A stretch of DNA of 64,000 nt from NCBI RefSeq assembly GCF_964340395.1, contig NC_135565.1, forward strand, positions 1,027,001-1,091,000, read 5' to 3'. This document shows, piece after piece, positions 57,272 to 64,000 of this stretch. Positions within the stretch are counted from its first letter, which is position 1; every line of letters begins with the position of its first letter. The stretch comes from Glandiceps talaboti (Eukaryota > Hemichordata > Enteropneusta > Spengelidae). Made by a program: the position numbers and the translations under genes. The notes beneath the pieces were generated by a model. The model was not told the origin of the DNA and made no database searches. It saw only the letters and a list, made by a program, of their open reading frames with translations.

Positions 57272-57792
57272 TAGCAGGTGGTGGTGGTGGTGATAGTGGC
57301 AGGGGACGTGGTGGTAGAGGTGGTGATGGCAGTAATGGTGGTGGTGATGGTGGTAGTGGTGATAGAGGTGGTGGTGATGGTGGCGATAGAGGTGGTGGTG
57401 GTAGTGATGATGGTGGTGGTAGAGGTGATGGTAGTGATGATGGTGGTGGTAGAGGTGATGGTAGTGGTGGTAGAGGTGATGGTGGTGATAGAGGTGGTGG
57501 TAGTGGTGATGGTGGTGATGATTGTGGTGGTAGTGGTGATGGTAGTGATGATGGTGGTGGTAGAGGTGATGGTAGTGATGGTGGTGGTGGTAGAGGTGAT
57601 GGTGATGGTAGAGGTGGTGGTAGTGATGGTGATGGTGGTGGTAAAGGTGATGGTGGTAGAGGTGGTGGTGGTAGTGGTAGAGGTGGTGATGGTGGTGGTG
57701 ATGGTGATGATGGTGGTGGTGGTGGTAAAGGTGATGGTGATGATGGTGGTGATGGTGATGGTGAATGCAATGGCAATGATGGTGGTAGTGGT
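57272..57792. repeat. (GGT)n/(GAT)n trinucleotide-type low-complexity tract
   Basis: Mostly 'ggtggtgatggtagtgatg' permutations over 520 bp. All three frames are open on the minus strand (Pro/Ser, Thr/Ile and His-rich) and one on plus (Val-rich), which is expected from a repeat lacking stop trinucleotides. Not a gene. Confidence 0.93.
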
Positions 57793-57952
57793 CAGTGTGC
57801 CCTCTAATGATAGCCAAATTCTCTTTTTGTGAGTCAAAGTGAGAAAAACTGGGATTTCTTGTGAGTAAGAGATAGGGGAACACCAAATTTTAGTGCGTCA
57901 CTAGAAATTGTGTGCGTAAGTGGCGCATCAAATTGGCTTAGAGGGCACACTG
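57793..57952. mobile_element. hAT-type MITE (160 bp) with 8-bp target duplication
   Basis: Ends CAGTGTGCCCTCTAA and TTAGAGGGCACACTG are perfect 15-bp inverted repeats. They extend imperfectly inward ('gatagccaaatt' against 'aaattggc'). The exact direct repeat GTAGTGGT flanks it (57,785-57,792 and 57,953-57,960), the 8-bp duplication diagnostic of hAT transposition, although the flank is itself repetitive. No coding capacity. Confidence 0.88.
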
Positions 57953-57960
57953 GTAGTGGT

Positions 57961-59858
57961 AGTCATTGAGGCTGCATACAGGTGAATGATAATGCTAGTA
58001 AGGGGTAAACCATTTGATATCGAGGGAGGCTGGAGGATTTTTGAAAAGAAAATAAATTGCAAAAGAAAAAAAAGTTTCCAGGGTATGAGCTAAAAAAATT
58101 GTTATGCTGCAAGTACAGAAACTAGCTACAAATGTCAAATTCCCAGGTGCATGTGTTTCTGGTGTGTGCACTTTTAAAGTTTCTTGTCAAGGTTTATACT
58201 AACTGTTAGCAAATGCTGAAACAAAAATAAACACTAGCATCAAATTAAATTACTCAAGAATACTAACCTGACTAAGTACCTTGACTAAATCCTGTCATTT
58301 TTCATTATGATAAAATAATTTTAAATGGTATGGCATGCAACGATATACTTTGAGGATTTTTCTCAGTGATAGTTTTATAAATACATATTGCAATTAAAGC
58401 CCAAGGTGCAACCAGGCTATGTGCCCACGCTACGGAAGTAGGTTTGCGCATGTGCAACGGAATACGTTTGTTTATCTGGGAGGAGCATTTGGTAAATCCG
58501 ACCCAGGTAGTTTATCAACACATTAGTGGCTGTTCACACATATTGGTTACATGTAGTTCTTGCCTAATCTGAAGAGTCCCTTGTTTCAAGTGGCAGTGTT
58601 TCTGCTACGTTTTTTTCCGGTGCGTACGTACGGCCAGACACCCAGTCTGGGTGAAACACGTATTTCTATAAACTTATCCATAAAAATTATAACCCCAAAA
58701 ATTATGTTTTGAGGGACCTGTTCTAACACGATCCAAACACTATACACAGTGACAATTTGTATAATTGAAATTGTAAACTGACTTACTTGTATCATTTGTA
58801 CAAGGTACTAGATTACATGTACAGTTGCACACGTACACACTAGCGTCAGCATTTGGTCGATCATTACCACACCAAAATCGTTAGATAGATGAGAATTTTT
58901 TTACAGATTACAGATTACATGTAGGTCGTGTTTTGACAACATAATCTGGAAAACTTCAAAATTAACTTCACAAGTATTGCACGGGCCAGAGCGGACTAAG
59001 CTTTACATTTCCATACTTACTGTACACTAGGTAGCTACGTGCGATCTCGAGTTTGGTAGAAATGTCATTGATGTTCCCGTTATTTTCCTTCCATGTTCTA
59101 ATTCTTTGAAAGTATCTGTTATGGCTGTTTTATGATTGATTAAACTTGTATTTCCAAACCCAATGTCCCATCTCAGAAAACAGTCAATAAAATCACAAAC
59201 ATGTGCTTCTCCGAGTTATCCCGATGTGTACGAGTACCACCCCAGCTATTTCAAAACAAACACAAAAATGCATACGTCGTGATGGGGTGAGTACGGACTC
59301 TTGTTTGGTCTCCACTCTATCTCCGTGCGTATGTTTGACTACGATGTCAGTCGATGTCATTTACATGACGAGGATTATTGCTGGATAGTGCCGAAACATA
59401 TGGAAACGATTTTTGAGAAATCTGGAAAGAATTTAATATGATTTCTCAACTTTCAAATTTGAATGAAACAAATATTTATGATGTCTCCATGATTGTACTT
59501 TTAGTCTTGTTAGTTCGTGTTACGTTAATCTCCACAACATGCACAGAGCTAGAGATCGTAGAGAACAGTCGACAGGTATAGGAACTAGACTAGGCAGTGA
59601 TGTATGATCTATGTGTACAACATAGACAGTTGTCCTTGAAATTTGAGGATCATTACAGAAATAAAAGAGTTGCCAACGTTAGATTTGTTTATGAATTATA
59701 TCACTCGTTTATCAGTATCAAATGTCGCGCTAAACGTTTCAAAAATATCTTGCTTCAGGGTCATCAGAAAATTTAACTGAAAGTATAGGAATTCTTGATC
59801 GAAACATATTCAGTCATAAAATCATCAGGTTTCTGATAATTTCAAATACTTGTTACAA
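57961..59858. other. Unassigned DNA
   Basis: No gene could be identified. 58,420-58,640 and 58,980-59,060 are somewhat richer in CG dinucleotides than their surroundings. Confidence 0.4.
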
Positions 59859-59859
59859 G

Positions 59860-59918
59860 AAAGGTTGCATTCCAAGAATATTTGGTTAGCTACCAAATAT
59901 TCTTGGAATGCAACCTTT
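59860..59918. repeat. Perfect 27-bp hairpin with 5-nt loop
   Basis: 59,860-59,886 is the exact reverse complement of 59,892-59,918 (arm starts 'aaaggttgcattccaagaat'), with loop TAGCT. The right arm ends directly at the first unit of the 28-bp array. A DNA cruciform or RNA hairpin could form. Confidence 0.93.
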
Positions 59919-60970
59919 GAGATAGGTGTTATGTTCATTGCCCTTTGAGATGTGTGTTATGTTCATTGCCCTTTGAGATGTGTGTTATGTTCACTGCCCT
60001 TTGAGATGTGTGTTATGTTCACTGCCCTGTACGTGTCATGTGTGTTATGTTCACTGCCATTTGTGATGTGTGTTATATGTTCATTGCCCTTTGAGATGTG
60101 TGTTATGTTCACTGCCCTTTGAGATGTGTGTTATGTTCACTGCCCTGTGTGATGTGTGTTATGTTCACTGCCATTTGTGATGTGTTATGTTCATTGCCCT
60201 TTGTGAAGTGTTATGTTCACTGCCCTTTGAGATGTGTGTTATGTTCACTGCCCTTTGAGATGTGTGTTATGTTCACTGCCCTTTGAGATGTGTGTTATGT
60301 TCACTGCCCTGTGTGATGTGTGTTATGTTCACTGCCATTTGTGATGTGTGTTATATGTTCATTGCCCTTTGAGATGTGTGTTATGTTCACTGCCCTTTGA
60401 GATGTGTGTTATGTTCACTGCCCTGTGTGATGTGTGTTATGTTCACTGCCATTTGTGATGTGTGTTATGTTCATTGCCCTTTGAGATGTGTGTTATGTTC
60501 ACTGCCCTGTGAGATGTGTGTTATGTTCATTGCCCTTTGAGATGTGTGTTATGTTCACTGCCCTTTGAGATGTGTGTTATGTTCACTGCCCTGTGTGATG
60601 TGTGTTATGTTCACTGCCCTTTGAGATGTGTGTTATGTTCATTGCCCTTTGAGATGTGTGTTATGTTCACTGCCCTGTGTGATGTGTGTTATGTTCACTG
60701 CCCTGTGTGATGTGTGTTATGTTCACTGCCCTTTGAGATGTGTGTTATGTTCACTGCCCTTTGAGATGTGTGTTATGTTCATTGCCCTTTGTGAAGTGTG
60801 TTATGTTCACTGCCCTTTGAGATGTGTGTTATGTTCATTGCCCTTTGTGAAGTGTGTTATGTTCACTGCCCTTTGAGATGTGTGTTATGTTCATTGCCCT
60901 TTGAGATGTGTGTTATGTTCACTGCCCTGTGTGATGTGTGTTATGTTCACTGCCCTTTGTGATGTGTATT
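59919..60970. repeat. 28-bp minisatellite, ~37 copies
   Basis: The unit is 'atgtgtgttatgttcactg', 'ccctttgag', with variants 'ccctgtgtg', 'ccatttgtg' and 'ttcattg'. Plus-strand MCYVHCPLRCVLCSL-type frames are artefacts of the repeat. Confidence 0.97.
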
Positions 60971-61039
60971 ATGAGTAAAAACATACAATTTTGCGTTATT
61001 GTCTTTACTTTTTATAAGATCATTTTTATCGCAAAAGTT

Positions 61040-61127
61040 TGGCTAATTGAGAGTCTGGTTTGGCTAATAAATTTTGAGGCAAATGAGCCAAATTGCTAGT
61101 AAATTTTTTGACCCAGAGGAAACACTG
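61040..61127. mobile_element. hAT-like MITE end (one terminus only)
   Basis: Ends 'gacccagaggaaacactg', that is, CAGTGTTTCCTCTGGGTC in reverse, resembling the CAGTGTGCCCTCTAA terminus at 57,793. 'gagccaaattgct' inside also echoes that element. No matching left terminus was found. Confidence 0.45.
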
Positions 61128-62287
61128 GCACCACATGGTGTGCCTCGCCTCCTGTACATGTTCTGTATGTAACTACATGTAGCTTGTCTGTCAGTGCCAC
61201 ATTTTGCTGCCTCGCTTCATTTTTCTCAGATGTTTTAAGAATTTGAAAATAGTCAGTGTCCGATCGACAAAATTTCTTTCCACTGAATTAGAAAACATTT
61301 AGTTCTACTCTACGTAAACGTCGTGTTGTTGCATCATACATCATGAGATGTCACATTGACCTCACACTTCACTTCGCGCTTCCTTCAACGTCCCTATGAA
61401 ACTAGTTTGAAGGCTTTCGCTAGCGATAGCATGGCCAGTCTTGTTTTACCGCGTATTTTTTTACACTTTGGGTATTTTACTTGCTATTAATACTTCTGGG
61501 CAACTCATATTTAATTTTCCGACCTTAGAATTTTTTTCAATGATCGTCAGGTTTTAGTACTTTCCTAAGCCGGTCCCACAACTAAACTGTTGTGGTTATA
61601 CTTATAACTTATAGCTGGGCATTGTGACCGGTAGGTAACCGGCTATTATTATCTACATCACTGCCTACTACATGTAGGTATAGGTACGTCAACGACACAA
61701 CTACTTGACAGAAAACACTTGTCGCGCGCACAAAAAGTTGTATGAAATTGTGATTTTACTAAGGAGTGTAGCAACCCAGAACGTTCATCGATCAAACTGA
61801 GAAACATTTTGGTTTCATTTTAGGGACCGGTCAGTTTCTTCAGCCTGGGGGGGGGGGGGGGGGGGTGGATTCTTAAATTGGGCCGACAAAAAGTCACTGA
61901 CCCCCCTATCTGTAAAACCAACAAGTCATTGAGAATGACATAAGCCATGTTCTTACTAGTGCAACGACGTTGTCGAAATGCAACGTTGCTTGATCGGTAA
62001 ACACCGACGGATTAACTCTTAATCCGTACTGGCGTCCACACGCAGTCATTTAGGTCGTTGTTTTGGGAGAATCGCCGGCGTAACGCGTCCTCTACGGATC
62101 AATATATGTATATGTTACAACGCATGGTAAACAAGAATGGCGGATGTGCAGCATGTAACAGCAGCGTGCCTCTTGTTGCTTCACCTTCATATCAGGGCAT
62201 GTCAATTGCAACAATTTTAAGTCTGTGCACATCAAAATCTTGAAAAAATATTCAGTTTTTTGTTGTGACTACAAGTAGTACAATAGA
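61128..62287. other. Unassigned DNA with a Harbinger-like MITE end
   Basis: 61,823-61,866 reads GGGACCGGTCAG...cctggggg with a ~20-base G-run, preceded by TTA, like the terminus at 7,464. The other end is not found. 62,007-62,027 is a 9-bp perfect palindrome (ACGGATTAA/TTAATCCGT). 62,134-62,217 is a short plus-strand frame MADVQHVTAACLLLL... of uncertain meaning. Confidence 0.45.
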
Positions 62288-63146
62288 AAACTAGGTTTTT
62301 AATTTCAAATTCTAACTGGTCTTGTTTTCTTAGAACGTTTTTATAAAAACATCCTACCTGAATATCTCCTCCGGAACAATTTATAGTCGCTACAAAGTAC
62401 ATGTTTTGGAGGGCATTGAAGAAACCACCACTTCTATTTCGCTTAAAATGCAGCTAATTCAAACTTGAGATTGTTCAAAACTATAATGAATTGACAAAAA
62501 CCCCAGATGACAAATGCCTCCTGATGTTGAGCTTTGACATTGACGTTAAATTGCTTGCTCAGTAATTTGACTAATTTGTAACCGTTCACTTGATCCGAGG
62601 CAATAAAACACGTAACGCCACCTAGTACCTGCACACAGACGACCGGTGTCGCCAACTAAAGTAGCGAGATCCGTTCACGTCTGAGCAGCAGACCTACTTT
62701 GTTTTAGAAATCACGACAAGGCGAAAATTCGAGCAAATATTTTATATGTTACAGCAGTCGATAAAGTCATGGAGGTATAAACAGACATGGTCACCAGTTG
62801 AATAGATCATCGGACAAAAACAATGAAACTGCGTGTTGGAGATTATGAAATAAAAACCCGGGAATTTCTCTGAAAACTGCACGAAAATAATAAGATAAGA
62901 TGGGAAAAATATCGACAGATTATTTTTATTTTTATTTTGTAAAATAATCGATCTTATAATATGTTATTGTCATTCTTTCTTCAATGCCCTCCAAAACATC
63001 GCCAAACTATTGTCGGAACTCTGGGCATGTACTTTGTGTAGCGACTATAAATCGCAGTTGTTGTTCATGTTCCGGAGGAGACATTCACGTAGGATGGTCT
63101 CCAAAACCACGTTCTAACAAAACTAGGCCGATCGGAATTTAAAACT
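62288..63146. mobile_element. Inverted-repeat (foldback) element, ~860 bp
   Basis: The left arm (62,288-62,427) and the reverse complement of the right arm (62,976-63,146) share 'ttagaacg', 'acatcctac', 'tctcctccggaaca', 'tttatagtcgctac', 'caaagtacatg' and 'gttttggagggcattgaaga'. Three short insertions lengthen the right arm. The 550-bp interior has a 70-codon minus-strand frame without an ATG start and no known domain. It lies about 480 bp upstream of the transposase exon below and could be a separate insertion or part of the same element. Confidence 0.75.
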
Positions 63147-63625
63147 AAACTCATCGATGGATTGCTGAAAACGAGAACTCCAAACAGTCATCGTATCAAT
63201 CGTAATTGCGCAATTTGCAATGATGTGAAAGTTGAAATCTCCCTGCATACTGAGCTGATCAATATTCATGATAAGCCATCACATCATGCATGTCCCGCTT
63301 CGAATACGTCACTATTTTTCCCATATAAGGGTAGTACAATGCAAATTTCAGATACATATATAGGTCATGAATGACAGCGCTGACTTCAGCTGGAGATCGA
63401 CGATTATGAACACGGAAGTGTTCCACGCTCCCAGCACGTAATTTTACCGAATAAACGTTGATTTTTATGGTAACCACATATTGAAAAATAATATAAAATA
63501 ACATCAGGCTGTTGTACATGTTGGTTGGGGCCCACGCGAGTGGAAAATCGCTCTCGTGGATTTTAATTTGCGCGAGCGGTAGGCGAGCGGAGCGATCTCT
63601 TGCCTCAAAAGGCATGCCCTGTCAT

Positions 63626-63900
63626 ATGCGATCAAGACGTGTCCAACGCTTTAGTCGTCGACTTCTGGATCATGTTCATGAACAAGAGTTGCTTCCTTTG
63701 GTCACTAATGGGTATACAAGGAATTTTGAACGACGCCGTAGGCGATCGACCATGCGTTTCATGTTCATGCTGTTTGGCTTTCTGAACAATGCTTTAACGC
63801 CAGTGAATAGAGCGTTCTGGACGAGAGACCGTTCAGATATTTGGTGGCAAGCAGTAGTGTTGGAAACTTGGGATAACAGGGATTGGTTAGAGAACTTCAG
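63626..63900 (+). CDS. PIF/Harbinger transposase-like (HARBI1-like) gene, 5' exon
   Basis: ATG at 63,626 opens a frame reading MRSRRVQRFSRRLLDH, an Arg run (RRRRRSTMRF), then NRAFWTRDRSDIWWQAVVLE and TWDNRDWLENFR. W-x-R...WW..VV...W....W.ENFR is the N-terminal signature of PIF/Harbinger transposases and their domesticated HARBI1 relatives. After aacttcag the sequence is GTATGT, a good splice donor at 63,901. Beyond it the frame stays open but loses family resemblance (IVLYEKF...), so an intron probably begins there. The catalytic DDE region would lie outside the window. Family proteins are about 350-430 residues; about 92 are present. Whether it is a live transposase or a domesticated gene cannot be told. 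Confidence 0.72.
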
Positions 63901-64000
63901 GTATGTAATAGTTCTGTACGAAAAATTCACTCTAGATCGAGAATGGACGTGCCCATTGACATACTACATGTATGTAAAGATTATAGTATTGTTAATGGAC
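63901..64000 (+). other. Putative intron start of the Harbinger-like gene
   Basis: Begins GTATGTAATA. The reading frame is still open to the window end, so an unspliced extension cannot be fully excluded. Confidence 0.45.

Noticed and set aside
57258-57886. Pro-, Thr- and His-rich minus-strand frames of 172-205 codons
   Set aside because: All three minus frames and one plus frame are open over a GGT/GAT tract that cannot contain most stops. Low complexity, no gene.
60098-60876. MCYVHCPLRCVLCSL-type Cys-rich repeat peptides
   Set aside because: Produced by the 28-bp minisatellite (three units give 28 codons). No signal of selection.
62443-62655. 70-codon minus-strand frame inside the foldback element
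   Set aside because: Starts on TTG, unrecognised, and bounded by inverted arms. Not supported as a gene.
63259-63615. 118-codon minus-strand frame left of the transposase
   Set aside because: No domain recognised, opposite strand, and overlaps the likely 5' region of the Harbinger-like gene.

Overview
The window looks like nuclear DNA of an intron-rich, AT-rich animal, most likely a marine invertebrate. No species can be fixed from sequence alone. The evidence is GT-AG introns with matching phases, a KMT5A-type SET-domain gene of a kind familiar from invertebrate genomes, CR1/L2-like non-LTR retrotransposons with an SGNH esterase ORF1, hAT and PIF/Harbinger elements, tRNA-derived SINEs and a very heavy load of minisatellites. 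There are no bacterial-style operons, rRNA genes or CRISPR arrays.

Only one ordinary gene can be reconstructed with confidence. It lies on the minus strand between about 13,593 (first recognised coding exon) and 1,310 and runs off the left edge. Its five exons (13,570-13,593; 12,747-12,870; 8,738-8,903; 1,667-1,859; 1,310-1,424) have splice signals and compatible phases, and together encode a SET-domain lysine methyltransferase followed by a Cys-rich segment. Its introns carry a foldback element (4,076-5,239), a Harbinger-like MITE (7,464-8,166) and copies of a dispersed repeat called R1 here. A diverged direct duplication (14,780-16,455) lies upstream of the gene.

From 16.8 to 23.5 kb the window holds a decayed CR1/L2-like LINE (ORF1 esterase remnant, endonuclease, reverse transcriptase), then a fragment of a TIR element (family E) split by a solo LTR, then about 40 copies of a 56-bp minisatellite. 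From 25 to 30 kb there are a 41-bp array and a 24/48-bp dimeric array. Next come a foldback MITE with a telomere-like core (30.3-30.5 kb), another R1 copy, and a 5-kb stretch (32.7-37.8 kb) of repeated minus-strand exon-like units, mostly broken by stops and split by a 5'-truncated LINE.

From 38.6 to 46.7 kb is one 8-kb minisatellite containing a 3.3-kb higher-order duplication. It is followed by a 91-bp array, a broken minus-strand exon with two in-frame stops, a 37-bp array split by the complete 1.33-kb family E element, a 40-bp array, two tRNA-like SINEs, a (GGT/GAT)n tract ending in a 160-bp hAT MITE with a perfect 8-bp target duplication, and a 28-bp array that starts at a 27-bp perfect hairpin. 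The right end has a large inverted-repeat element (62.29-63.15 kb) and the 5' exon of a PIF/Harbinger transposase-like gene running off the window.

Tandem arrays take up roughly a third of the window. Nearly all long open frames in them are repeat artefacts. I found no convincing new multi-gene system. The most notable items are the reconstructed SET gene, the nested-insertion history (insertion sites with footprints and one pre-insertion site), the decaying exon array, and the hairpin and higher-order structure of the minisatellites.
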